From positions 310,001 to 374,000 of the forward strand of contig NZ_JBFRBH010000001.1 in assembly GCF_040932485.1 (NCBI RefSeq): 64,000 bases of DNA, given 5' to 3'. Under the pieces are notes generated by a model. That model was not told the DNA's origin, did no database searches, and saw nothing but the letters and a program-made list of their open reading frames with translations. The position numbers and the translations under genes are program-made. The DNA comes from Gymnodinialimonas sp. 202GB13-11 (lineage in GTDB: Bacteria; Pseudomonadota; Alphaproteobacteria; Rhodobacterales; Rhodobacteraceae). Below are positions 25,877 to 33,955 of this stretch, piece after piece (position 1 is the stretch's first letter; each line of letters opens with the position of its first letter).

Positions 25877-27222
25877 GCGCCCGTTCCTTCCTCATTGCTG
25901 GTCAGGTCGAGGCGTCCGCCATGGGCACGCAGCACTTCATCAGCGATGGTCAACCCAAGGCCTGACCCGACGACACCCTCCACCTGATCGCCACGGCGGA
26001 ACCGTTCGGTCAATTGCGTGGCCGACGCCTGTCCAAAGCCCGGGCCCTGATCGCGCACCATCACTTGAGTTTCGCCGGCGCCATTGCGGACAGACAGGGT
26101 CACGACCGTTTCGGCGGGCGAGTATTTGATGGCATTATCCAGCACATTACGCAGCGCGTTCTGGATTAGGATTTCATCACCCTCGGCATGGGCCGGGGAC
26201 ACATCCAGCGCAATATCGATATCTTTCATCTGCGCTGTGGGCCGCAGCGCCTCGGCCACATCCCCGACCAGCGCAGGCAGATCAAGCCGCTCCCGCGTCA
26301 GATCATCCGCCCGGAACGAGACCATGGCGTGATCCAGCAATTGCGAAGCGGAGCGAGAGCTTTCGTCCACCGCACGGATCACCCTGCGCAACGTCCGCTT
26401 CTGGCCTTCTTCCTCCACCGAATGGAGAGCAATTTCCGCCTGTGTGCGCACAACCGCCAGTGGTGTGCGCACCCGATGCGCGGCCTCCGCGATGAAATCC
26501 TCTGACCGCCGCAGCGAACCGCCAAGTCGTTCCATCAACCTGTTGAGCGCGTGCACCAGTGGCATCAATTCCGGCGGTCCCTGCCGCCTGAGCGGGCGCA
26601 AATCCGACGGCCCCCGCGTCGCCAGATGCTGTGCCATCGTGTTCAGCGGCCTAAGCGAAGCGCGCACAGCAAACGCCGCAATCCCTACCGCCAAGACAAA
26701 AACCATCCCCGACAGGAACGCCGCCTGCCGCGAAAGCCCCGCCGCAATCGCCTGCACCCCATCGCGCGTCTGCGCAAGAGTCACCGTCACCGGCACTGCC
26801 GCCCCGTCGCGCTGGATGATACGCTGCAAACTGACCGCCCGCACGGTCACGTCGCGGTAGGGCACGGTGGCAAACCGCGCCTCGCCTGAGGTAGCGTCCG
26901 GCCCCACCAGATCGCCGTATCCCGTAAGCACCTCATCCCCCACCGCCACGCGGTAGAACACCCGATCCTCGCTCAAAGCGCCCAACATCGAAAAGGCGGA
27001 ATAAGGCAGTTCCAACCGGATCTCCCCCCCTTCGGAGCGCAGTGTCTCAGCAATGGAAGTGGCCGAGGCCGCAAGGATATTGTCCTGTGTCCGCCCCGCA
27101 GCCTCGCGCGCGAACGATGTCACCATGTACCAGCTAACAAGCGCCAGGATCGCCACCATTGCCGCCAGAAACAGCGTCAGCCGCCGTGCAATCGACCAGC
27201 GTTCGGAGAACCCGCCGCTCAT
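25846..27222 (-). CDS. tctE: Sensor histidine kinase of the tricarboxylate transporter system
   Basis: 458 residues. Two transmembrane segments (about 15-38 and 168-188) enclose a ~130-residue periplasmic domain of the TctE type, then a HAMP-like linker, the H-box His249 ('FIAEAAHRVRTPLAVVRTQ'), the N-box 'NALRNVLDNAIKYSP', and G-boxes 'DQGPGFG' and 'GSGLGLTIADEVLRAHGG'. I start it at 27222, in a 4-base ATGA overlap with the response regulator; the open frame further upstream is antisense-like sequence within tctD. With TctD it should sense an external carboxylic acid and control tctCBA. Confidence 0.85.
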   Translation of the reverse strand: MSGGFSERWSIARRLTLFLAAMVAILALVSWYMVTSFAREAAGRTQDNILAASATSIAETLRSEGGEIRLELPYSAFSMLGALSEDRVFYRVAVGDEVLTGYGDLVGPDATSGEARFATVPYRDVTVRAVSLQRIIQRDGAAVPVTVTLAQTRDGVQAIAAGLSRQAAFLSGMVFVLAVGIAAFAVRASLRPLNTMAQHLATRGPSDLRPLRRQGPPELMPLVHALNRLMERLGGSLRRSEDFIAEAAHRVRTPLAVVRTQAEIALHSVEEEGQKRTLRRVIRAVDESSRSASQLLDHAMVSFRADDLTRERLDLPALVGDVAEALRPTAQMKDIDIALDVSPAHAEGDEILIQNALRNVLDNAIKYSPAETVVTLSVRNGAGETQVMVRDQGPGFGQASATQLTERFRRGDQVEGVVGSGLGLTIADEVLRAHGGRLDLTSNEEGTGACVSLILPAA

Positions 27223-27878
27223 GTATCCATCCGGTAGCCAAGCCCGCGCACCGTCTCGATCCGCACGCCCACCCCGTCCAGCTTCTTGCGTAATCGACCC
27301 ACGTAAACCTCGATGGCATTCTCGGTCACATCGGCGTCCATGCTGAACAACCGATCCAGAAGCTGCCCTTTCGACAGGATCTGCCCCTGCGCACGCGCAA
27401 AAACCTCCAGCAACCGCAATTCCCGGTTCCGCAAATCCAGCACCTGCGCGCCATGCCGCAAGGTACCCGCCATCGGGTCGAACACTGCCTCGCCCAATGT
27501 GATCTCGTTCTTCGCAGCCCCACCGCGCCTGCGCAACACCGCCCGGCAACGTGCCTCCAACTCGCTGAAATCAAATGGTTTCGTGATGTAGTCATCCGCT
27601 CCCTGATCTAGGGCACCCACCCGGTCACTGATCTGGCTGCGCGCCGTCAAAACGATCACGGGTGTCTCCAGATGGTCGCGGTGGCGGCTCAGGAAATCGC
27701 GCCCATCGCCATCGGGCAGCATCACGTCCAGCAGGATCAGGTCATATTCGGCCACTGCCAGGCAATCCTCGGCCGCCGCCAACGTGCCGGCATGGTCCAC
27801 CGCATGGCCGTCCAGCCCAAGGCGCTGCACCACCGCATCGGCCAATTCCGCATTGTCTTCGACTAATAGAAACCGCAT
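27219..27878 (-). CDS. tctD: OmpR-family response regulator of the tricarboxylate transporter
   Basis: 219 residues. Receiver domain with Asp8, phospho-acceptor Asp51 ('LILLDVMLPDGDG'), 'VLTARS' and Lys101 in 'YITKPFDF', then an OmpR winged helix ('RNRELRLLEVFARAQGQILSKGQLLDRLF', 'NAIEVYVGRLRKKLDG', 'TVRGLGYRMDT'). Start at 27878 (MRFLLVEDN); 12 further residues are possible upstream but not conserved. Paired with the kinase gene by ATGA overlap. A TGTCAG direct repeat with 11-base period before tctC is the expected type of binding site. Confidence 0.87.
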   Translation of the reverse strand: MRFLLVEDNAELADAVVQRLGLDGHAVDHAGTLAAAEDCLAVAEYDLILLDVMLPDGDGRDFLSRHRDHLETPVIVLTARSQISDRVGALDQGADDYITKPFDFSELEARCRAVLRRRGGAAKNEITLGEAVFDPMAGTLRHGAQVLDLRNRELRLLEVFARAQGQILSKGQLLDRLFSMDADVTENAIEVYVGRLRKKLDGVGVRIETVRGLGYRMDT

Positions 27879-27938
27879 CCGGCCCTCCCTCACGCGCGAG
27901 AGTGCCGCTGCCATTCGCCTCGTGCAACCGCTCAGATG

Positions 27939-28547
27939 TCAGACCAGACCGGCCAAAGAAGCGAACGGGTCGTGGTTTGGATCATCGTTCCAGATATACT
28001 CGCATTCCTCGGCCATCTTCTCGGCGGCTGCGCGCCCGAAAAGGTCTGCCGCCGCCGCCAGCGCCATGTCCATCCCCGCCGACACACCGGACGACGTGAA
28101 GAACTTCCCATCCTGCACCCAACGCGCCTGTTTCACCCACTCCACCTTCGGGGCCAGATGCACCGTGTCGTTGAAGTCGAGCTTATTGGTCGTTGCGCAC
28201 TTGCCATCCAGCACGCCCGTGATGCCCAACAGGATCGTTCCCGTGCAAACCGCCATCACCCGATCCGCCTTGCCCGCAACCTCCCGCACCCAATGAACCA
28301 GGACTTCATCCTTGATCGCGTCCAAAGCCGAGTCCCCACCCGGCACAAACAGCAGCTTGTAATCGCTGCTCTCTGCCAACGTCCTATCCGGCATGATCCG
28401 CTGCCCATGTCGGCTTGGCACTGGGTCCAGCGTGCTGGCCACAGTCACAACCTCGATCTCATCGCGAAACCCGCCCAACATCTCGATCGGCCCGAAATAG
28501 TCGAGCGTTTGAAAACCAGGAAAGACAAGGGCTGCCATTTTTTGCAT
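27939..28547 (-). CDS. DJ-1/PfpI-family protein
   Basis: 202 residues. Begins 'KMAALVFPGFQTLDYFGPIEML' and has the nucleophile-elbow cysteine Cys101 in 'MAVCTGTILLGITGVLDGKCAT'. This pattern is closest to the isonitrile hydratase/AraC-like GATase1 branch of the DJ-1/PfpI superfamily. The start at 28547 follows a strong GGAGGTGA Shine-Dalgarno. It lies between tctD (60 bases downstream) and the divergent tctC, so it may be the first gene of the tctDE transcript. Function in this cluster is unknown. Confidence 0.8.
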   Translation of the reverse strand: MQKMAALVFPGFQTLDYFGPIEMLGGFRDEIEVVTVASTLDPVPSRHGQRIMPDRTLAESSDYKLLFVPGGDSALDAIKDEVLVHWVREVAGKADRVMAVCTGTILLGITGVLDGKCATTNKLDFNDTVHLAPKVEWVKQARWVQDGKFFTSSGVSAGMDMALAAAADLFGRAAAEKMAEECEYIWNDDPNHDPFASLAGLV

Positions 28548-28627
28548 GAAATCACCTCCGACTGCACGGGTGGCAGTTGCCATCCCCGGCACCGACCCCA
28601 ACGCGAACCTAGCCCGGCCTGCGCCCA

Positions 28628-28644
28628 TGTCAGGCTTCTGTCAG
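28628..28644. promoter_or_regulatory. TGTCAG direct repeat, candidate TctD site
   Basis: TGTCAG at 28628-28633 and again at 28639-28644, 11 bases apart, both followed by a CTTC-like sequence. OmpR-family regulators bind head-to-tail repeats with one-turn spacing, and this pair is 65-81 bases before the tctC start in the divergent promoter. Confidence 0.5.
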
Positions 28645-28669
28645 CTTCACGTGCAACGAATCTCCGCAA

Positions 28670-28688
28670 GGACGGTGGAGGACCGTCC
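28670..28688 (+). promoter_or_regulatory. Leader stem-loop before the tctC ribosome site
   Basis: Perfect 7-base-pair stem GGACGGT/ACCGTCC with a GGAGG loop, ending 20 bases before the tctC ATG and 5 bases before its GGGAGG Shine-Dalgarno. The loop itself looks like a second ribosome-binding sequence. It could protect or modulate translation of this highly expressed binding protein; inference only. Confidence 0.4.
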
Positions 28689-28708
28689 ATCTATGGGAGG
28701 AAAACCAA

Positions 28709-29686
28709 ATGAAATTTACGCGTCGCGTCATGATGACAGCGGCCGCCGCGATGGTGGCATTCTCTGGTGCAGCTCAAGCTGACGGGCACCAGGTTCTCGA
28801 AGAACTGCACTTCCTGATCCCCGGCGGGGCAGGCGGCGGCTGGGACGGCACCGCACGCGGAACCGGTGAGGCGCTGACAGGCGCTGGCATCGTCGGCACC
28901 GCATCCTACGAAAACATGTCCGGTGGCGGCGGCGGTGTGGCGATTGCCCACCTGATCGAAAACGCCGACAGCATGGGCAACACGATGATGGTGAACTCCA
29001 CCCCCATCGTGATCCGCTCGCTGACGGGTGTGTTCCCGCAGAGCTTCCGTGACCTCACGCTCGTCGCCGGCACGATCGGTGACTATGCTGCGCTGGTCGT
29101 CGGCGCAGACAGCGAAATTCAGGATATGGCCGGCCTTGTCGCGGCCTATGAAGCCGATGCGAGCGCGTTCGCCATTGGCGGCGGCTCCGTGCCCGGCGGC
29201 ATGGACCACCTCGTCGCAGCCATGGCCATGCAGGCCGCAGATCAGGATCCGACCGGCTTCAGCTACGTGGCCTATGATGCAGGTGGTGCCGCCATGGCCG
29301 CGCTTCTGTCGGGTGAGATCCAAGCGCTCTCTACCGGGTTCTCTGAAGCCGTGGCGCTGGCACAGCAGGGCGAGGTTCGCATCATCGGTGTGACCTCGGC
29401 TGAGCGTGTCGACACCTTCGCTGATGCTCCCACGATGATGGAGCAGGGCCTCGACGTGGAATTCGTCAACTGGCGCGGTTTCTTCGCGGCTCCGGGTCTG
29501 GACGAGGAAACGGTCGGCAACATGCGCGCCGCCATCGCTGCGATGTACGACACCCCAGAATGGGAAGAGGTCCGTGCCCGCAACGGTTGGGTGAACATCC
29601 ACAACCCCGGCGACGATTTCGAGGCGTTCCTCGAAGCGCAGGAACAGCAGATCGGTGATCTGATGCGGACATTGGGCTTCCTGTAA
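28709..29686 (+). CDS. tctC: Tripartite tricarboxylate transporter, periplasmic binding protein
   Basis: 325 residues. Signal peptide 'MKFTRRVMMTAAAAMVAFSG' with cleavage after about residue 24 (AQA). The mature part has the TctC-family elements 'FLIPGGAGGGWDGTARGTGEAL', 'GGGGGVAIAHLI' and 'FVNWRGFFAAPGLDEE'. It captures a carboxylic acid in the periplasm for TctAB. First gene of a probable five-gene operon that continues with a CoA-transferase and a citryl-CoA lyase, which makes citrate or a close analogue the leading substrate. Shine-Dalgarno GGGAGG. Confidence 0.9.
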   Translation: MKFTRRVMMTAAAAMVAFSGAAQADGHQVLEELHFLIPGGAGGGWDGTARGTGEALTGAGIVGTASYENMSGGGGGVAIAHLIENADSMGNTMMVNSTPIVIRSLTGVFPQSFRDLTLVAGTIGDYAALVVGADSEIQDMAGLVAAYEADASAFAIGGGSVPGGMDHLVAAMAMQAADQDPTGFSYVAYDAGGAAMAALLSGEIQALSTGFSEAVALAQQGEVRIIGVTSAERVDTFADAPTMMEQGLDVEFVNWRGFFAAPGLDEETVGNMRAAIAAMYDTPEWEEVRARNGWVNIHNPGDDFEAFLEAQEQQIGDLMRTLGFL

Positions 29687-29695
29687 ATCCAATAG

Positions 29696-29720
29696 GGCGC
29701 GCGGGGCTCACTCGCGCGCC
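29696..29720 (+). terminator. Intercistronic stem-loop between tctC and tctB
   Basis: GGCGCGCG (29696-29703) and CGCGCGCC (29713-29720) form a strong 8-base-pair stem with a 9-base loop, 9 bases after the tctC stop and not followed by a T-run. Such stems after binding-protein genes commonly attenuate or stabilise the transcript so that the binding protein exceeds the permease. Confidence 0.55.
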
Positions 29721-29813
29721 ACTTCCCGGGCTGAATCCCCGTTTGCCTCACGTCGTAGGCGCGGCCTTGGCCCGGGATCACCAAAACAATTTAAATCGAA
29801 AGGGAGGCACCCC

Positions 29814-30308
29814 ATGGCGCTCGATCGCTGGATCGCGTTGGTCTTCGTGGCACTCTGTGTGCTCTACGGCTATGCCGCGTTCTTCACCATGGACCACCTG
29901 TTGCCGCCCTTCATGCAGCGCAATCCGGTCTGGCCCTCGACCTTCCCGAAAATCCTGTCAATCTGCGGCGTCATTGTCGGCCTCGTCGTCCTGCTCGGCA
30001 TCGAAAAGCAGAACACCGTGAAAGAGCCTTCGGCCACCGACATCAACTACCGCAATCTGGGCCAGTATCACATCGGCCAGGCGCTCGCCCTTCTGGGCCT
30101 CATGGTGGCCTACGCCCTGTGCCTGCGTCCTTTGGGGTTCATCGCCTCAACCATCCTGTTTCTCAGCCTTGGCGCCACGGTTTTGGGGGAGCGTAAGTTC
30201 CATTACCTCATCCCCATCGCCGCCGTAGCGACCTTCTTTGTGTGGTATCTGGTGCAAGAGGTGCTCGGCATCTTCCTGCGGCCCTGGCCCACCTTTCTGG
30301 TGAATTGA
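29814..30308 (+). CDS. tctB: Tripartite tricarboxylate transporter, small membrane subunit
   Basis: 164 residues with four likely membrane segments (about 7-26, 45-60, 84-106 and 112-152 as a long pair), the TctB topology. Conserved-looking motifs are 'WPSTFPKILSICGVIVGLVVL' in the first third and 'LRPLGFIASTILFLSLGATVLGERKF' before the last segments. Forms the inner-membrane complex with TctA. Preceded by GGGAGG and followed 12 bases later by tctA. Confidence 0.87.
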   Translation: MALDRWIALVFVALCVLYGYAAFFTMDHLLPPFMQRNPVWPSTFPKILSICGVIVGLVVLLGIEKQNTVKEPSATDINYRNLGQYHIGQALALLGLMVAYALCLRPLGFIASTILFLSLGATVLGERKFHYLIPIAAVATFFVWYLVQEVLGIFLRPWPTFLVN

Positions 30309-30320
30309 GGGAGGTCCGCC

Positions 30321-31847
30321 ATGCTTGAAGGACTCATGATCGGCCTGTCCACGGCCATCAACCCGTTCAACCTGATGATGGTCGTCTTCGGCTGCATTAT
30401 CGGCACATTCATCGGCATGTTGCCCGGCCTGGGCCCGATGTCGATCATCGCAATCATGATCCCCGTGGCGATCACGCTGGGGGATCCCACCGCCGCACTG
30501 ATCCTGCTGGCAGGTGTCTATTACGGGGCCATCTTCGGCGGCTCGACCTCTTCCATCCTGCTGAACGCGCCGGGGGTCGCGGGCACAGTTGCGACCAGCT
30601 TCGACGGCTACCCGATGGCGCAAAAGGGCATGGCGGGCAAAGCGCTCACCATCGCCGCTGTCTCGTCCTTCGCGGGCGGCACGATCGGCGCGATCCTCCT
30701 GATGGTCTTCGCGCCGATGCTCAGCTCCGTGGCACTCCTCTTCCACTCCGCCGAATACTTCGCGCTTATGGTGGTGGGCCTCTCGGCCATCGCCGCCTTT
30801 GCGGGCACGGGCCAAGTCGGCAAGGCGCTGATGATGACGCTACTGGGCTTGATCATGGCCACCGTCGGCGAAGGCGCACAATTCAACATGCCGCGCTTCA
30901 CCATGGGCCTGATGGACCTGCAATCGGGCTTCTCGTTCATCACGCTGGCTATGGCGATGTTCGCCCTGCCAGAGGCGATCTTCCTTGTGATGAACCCGGC
31001 CCGCTCGGCCCAAGGCTCAGACGGGGCGTCGGGCGGCAAGATCACCAACCTCCGCTTCAGCCGTGAGGAAGGCCGCAAGATGGTTCCCGTCATAGGGCGG
31101 CAATCGGTGCAGGGCTTCTTCATTGGCGTCCTGCCGGGGGCAGGGGCCACCATCGCCTCTTTCCTGGGCTACGCCGTCGAACGCAACATCGCGCCGAAGG
31201 GCGAGCAGGAGGAGTTCGGCAAAGGCTCCATCAAGGGCCTTGCGGCCCCTGAGACGGCCAACAACGCCGCCTGCACGGGCTCGTTCGTGCCCCTGCTGAC
31301 GCTCGGCATTCCCGGCTCCGGCACCACGGCAATCCTTCTGGGCGCGCTCATCGCGCTCAACGTCACGCCCGGGCCTCGCCTGATGACGGACGAGCCGCAG
31401 GTGTTCTGGGCCGTGATCATCTCGATGTATATCGGCAATCTGGTTCTGCTGATCCTGAACCTGCCGCTGATCCCCTACATCGCCAAGATCCTCGCGATCC
31501 CGCGCAACTACCTGATCCCGTTCATTTTGTTCTTCACCTTGATGGGGGCCTATATCGGCCAGAACAATTCGACTGAACTTCTGATCCTCGTGGGCTTCGG
31601 TGTGATCGCCACGATCCTGCGCTTTGCCGACTACCCGCTGGCGCCGCTTCTTATCGGCTTCATCCTCGGCACGATGCTGGAGGATAACCTGTCACGCTCC
31701 ATGCAGCTGGCGCAGGGCTTCGGCTTCATCTTCGACCGGCCCATGGCGCTGGGTCTGCTGATCCTCGCCGCGGTGCTGGTGCTGCTGCCGAGCTTCCGCG
31801 CTCGGCGGGCACGCAAGCGGGCCGAAGGCGTGGCGGATGGCGATTGA
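30321..31847 (+). CDS. tctA: Tripartite tricarboxylate transporter, large membrane subunit
   Basis: 508 residues, about 11-12 membrane segments. The family signatures are visible: 'IGTFIGMLPGLGPMSIIAIM', 'LAGVYYGAIFGGSTSSILLN', 'GFFIGVLPGAGATIASFLGY' and 'FVPLLTLGIPGSGTTAILLG'. The two glycine-rich loops are the symmetric transport motif. Uses an ion gradient to import the acid delivered by TctC. Its last 11 bases overlap the start of the CoA-transferase gene, which strongly suggests co-translation of uptake and activation steps. Confidence 0.92.
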   Translation: MLEGLMIGLSTAINPFNLMMVVFGCIIGTFIGMLPGLGPMSIIAIMIPVAITLGDPTAALILLAGVYYGAIFGGSTSSILLNAPGVAGTVATSFDGYPMAQKGMAGKALTIAAVSSFAGGTIGAILLMVFAPMLSSVALLFHSAEYFALMVVGLSAIAAFAGTGQVGKALMMTLLGLIMATVGEGAQFNMPRFTMGLMDLQSGFSFITLAMAMFALPEAIFLVMNPARSAQGSDGASGGKITNLRFSREEGRKMVPVIGRQSVQGFFIGVLPGAGATIASFLGYAVERNIAPKGEQEEFGKGSIKGLAAPETANNAACTGSFVPLLTLGIPGSGTTAILLGALIALNVTPGPRLMTDEPQVFWAVIISMYIGNLVLLILNLPLIPYIAKILAIPRNYLIPFILFFTLMGAYIGQNNSTELLILVGFGVIATILRFADYPLAPLLIGFILGTMLEDNLSRSMQLAQGFGFIFDRPMALGLLILAAVLVLLPSFRARRARKRAEGVADGD

Positions 31848-33039
31848 AGCGATTTCACCTGCACCCCTGTCTGGGGTGCGGGTGCTCGACCTGACTAACG
31901 TCCTCGCAGGTCCCTTCGCCTGCCACCAACTGGCCCATCTGGGCGCTGAGGTCATCAAAGTCGAAACGCCGGGGCGGGGGGATCTTGCCCGCAACCTAGG
32001 GGCCTCACCTGATCTCTCGGCGCATGGCATGGGCATCTCCTTCCTCGCCCAGAACGCGGGCAAACGATCCCTCACGCTCAACCTCAAACACCCCTTCGGC
32101 AAAGAGGCCCTCGAACGCCTCGTTGCCAGTGCAGATGTCCTTGTCGAGAACTTCCGCCCCGGCGTCATGAATCGCTTGGACCTGGGCTACGAAACCCTCC
32201 GCCAGACCAACCCGGTACTGATCTACTGCGCCATTTCCGGTTTCGGCCAAGACGGCCCGATGGCCAAACAACCCGCCTACGATCAGATCATCCAAGGCGC
32301 ATCCGGTGTCATGTCGATCACGGGCCACGGCGCACCGACCCGCGTCGGCTACCCGCTCAGTGACACCATCGGCGGCCTGACCGCCGCCATGGCGATCACC
32401 GCCGCCCTCAACGGGCCGAAACGCGGCACCTTCATCGACGTCTCCATGCTAGAGGCCACGCTCGCCACCATGGGCTGGGTCGTCTCCAACCACCTGATCG
32501 GCGGGGCCACGCCGCAGGCCCATGGCAACGAAAACCCCACCTCCGCGCCATCGGGAACGTTCCAAGCGCAGGATGCGCCGCTCAACATTGCCGCCAACAA
32601 GGATGAACAATGGCAGGCGCTCGCATCCCTCCTCGGTCGTTCCGACCTCCTCGCAGATGCGCGGTTTGCGACGCGGGAAGACCGCAAGGCCAACCGCCAT
32701 GCCCTGCGCGCTGAACTGGAGACGGTGCTTACGGGCAAACCCGCCGCCCATTGGGTCGCGGCGCTCAACGCAAACGGTATTCCGGCGGGCCCGGTCCTGA
32801 GTGTGCCGGAAATCCTTGCTCACCCGCAGGTGGCCGACCGGGGGCTCATTGCCCGGTTCGAGCCGGATGGCCTCGGACGCAGCATCGACGTCATGACCAC
32901 AGGCTTTCGCATGGATGATGTGCGCCCGCAGGTCGCAACACCACCGCCCGAACTGGGAGAGCACACCCACGACATTCTGCGCGATCTGGGCTACTCCGAG
33001 GACGATGTCCAAAGGATGAGTGAGGAGGGGGCGATATGA
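31837..33039 (+). CDS. CaiB/BaiF family (class III) CoA-transferase
   Basis: 400 residues. Typical elements: 'LSGVRVLDLTNVLAGPFACHQLAHLGAEVIKVE', 'LVENFRPGVMNRLDLGYETL', 'YCAISGFGQDGPMAKQPAYDQIIQGASGVM', where the Asp in 'AYDQ' is the nucleophile that carries the acyl group. Overlaps tctA by 11 bases upstream and the lyase gene by 4 (ATGA) downstream. Inferred role: transfer CoA from a donor thioester to the imported acid, giving citryl-CoA (or an analogue) for the next enzyme. Class III transferases also act on formate, carnitine, citramalate and itaconate, so the acid must be tested. Confidence 0.87.
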   Translation: MAIEAISPAPLSGVRVLDLTNVLAGPFACHQLAHLGAEVIKVETPGRGDLARNLGASPDLSAHGMGISFLAQNAGKRSLTLNLKHPFGKEALERLVASADVLVENFRPGVMNRLDLGYETLRQTNPVLIYCAISGFGQDGPMAKQPAYDQIIQGASGVMSITGHGAPTRVGYPLSDTIGGLTAAMAITAALNGPKRGTFIDVSMLEATLATMGWVVSNHLIGGATPQAHGNENPTSAPSGTFQAQDAPLNIAANKDEQWQALASLLGRSDLLADARFATREDRKANRHALRAELETVLTGKPAAHWVAALNANGIPAGPVLSVPEILAHPQVADRGLIARFEPDGLGRSIDVMTTGFRMDDVRPQVATPPPELGEHTHDILRDLGYSEDDVQRMSEEGAI

Positions 33040-33803
33040 GCGATGTGTCCGACTGGTGGCGCACCAAGATCATCGACATGGAGCCGGGTCGGATCGACTT
33101 ACGCGGTACTCCTGTGCAGGAGCATATCGGCAACCGGTCCTTTGCGCAGATGATCTGGTTAATGGTCTTGGGTGAAGAGATCATGGGCCCGCGCGCGGCT
33201 TTGTTCGAGGCCGCCTTGGTCGCTGCCGTCGACCATGGCCCACAAGCACCCTCCATCGCCGCCGCGCGGATGGCCGCGACCTGTGGCGTGGGTCTGAACA
33301 ACGCCATGGCGACGGGGTTGAATATGCTCGGCGACGTCCATGGCGGGGCAGGCGAGCAGGCGGTGGCGCTCTACCACCATGTCGAACGCGCAGGCCCCGA
33401 AAACATCGCTTCGACCCTCGGCACATGGCGGGCACAGAACGGCCCTTACTTGCCGGGCTTTGGCCACCGCTTTCACAAACCCACCGACCCGCGCGCCCCG
33501 CGCCTGCTGCAACTTGTCGATGAATGCGCCGAAACGGGGTCCGTTCCCGGGGCCTATGCCATGATCGGTCGCGCGATCGAGGCGCATCTGGCCGAAGAGA
33601 AGGGCAAGCCGGTGCCCATGAACATCGACGGGGCCACGGCGGTGATATTCGCCGAACTCGGCTGCCCCGCACCGCTGGCGCGCGGGTTCTTCTGCCTGTC
33701 GCGATCGGTCGGCATCCTTGCCCATGCCTGGGAGCAGGTCGAGCAGGGGGGCCGCAACAAGGGCCCCACACCGCCCGGGTATCGCTGGACGTTTGACGGG
33801 TAG
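33036..33803 (+). CDS. Citryl-CoA lyase-like protein (short citrate synthase homologue)
   Basis: 255 residues, much shorter than citrate synthase (about 430) and similar to the citryl-CoA lyase module of ATP-citrate lyase. All three catalytic residues of the fold are present: His102 ('GDVHGGAGEQAV'), His144 ('GFGHRFHK') and Asp198 ('MNIDGATAVIF'). Translationally coupled to the CoA-transferase. Expected to split citryl-CoA into acetyl-CoA and oxaloacetate. A citrate synthase role is unlikely because of length and context. A related substrate such as methylcitryl- or citramalyl-CoA is possible. Confidence 0.8.
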   Translation: MSDVSDWWRTKIIDMEPGRIDLRGTPVQEHIGNRSFAQMIWLMVLGEEIMGPRAALFEAALVAAVDHGPQAPSIAAARMAATCGVGLNNAMATGLNMLGDVHGGAGEQAVALYHHVERAGPENIASTLGTWRAQNGPYLPGFGHRFHKPTDPRAPRLLQLVDECAETGSVPGAYAMIGRAIEAHLAEEKGKPVPMNIDGATAVIFAELGCPAPLARGFFCLSRSVGILAHAWEQVEQGGRNKGPTPPGYRWTFDG

Positions 33804-33866
33804 GGGGGCGCTGCCCCCCGTCCTGCGGACTCCCCCCGGGATATTTCTGGCACATGGAAGACGGGG
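33803..33866 (+). repeat. Hairpin repeat, copy 1; also likely terminator of the tct operon
   Basis: GGGGGGC (33803-33809) pairs with GCCCCCC (33813-33819) directly at the stop codon of the lyase gene. It is followed by a C-rich tract, 'GGGATATTTCTGG' and 'CATGGAAG'. The same layout, G/C hairpin then CCGAGGTATTTTTG and AGGAAG, recurs at 55061-55108 on the other strand. I recognise this as the short palindromic intergenic element common in Rhodobacteraceae. It probably also ends transcription. Confidence 0.65.
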
Positions 33867-33955
33867 GCCGAGTTTTGCCGGGTGCCGGATAGCACCGCTA
33901 GACACCACCGCCGCGCCTGCTACCTTCCGCGCTAATCAAATTGGCGGAGGCTCCC

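Noticed and set aside
25846-27549. Long form of TctE (567 residues)
   Set aside because: The first ~109 residues overlap tctD in another frame and have no kinase features; start at 27222 forms the usual ATGA overlap.
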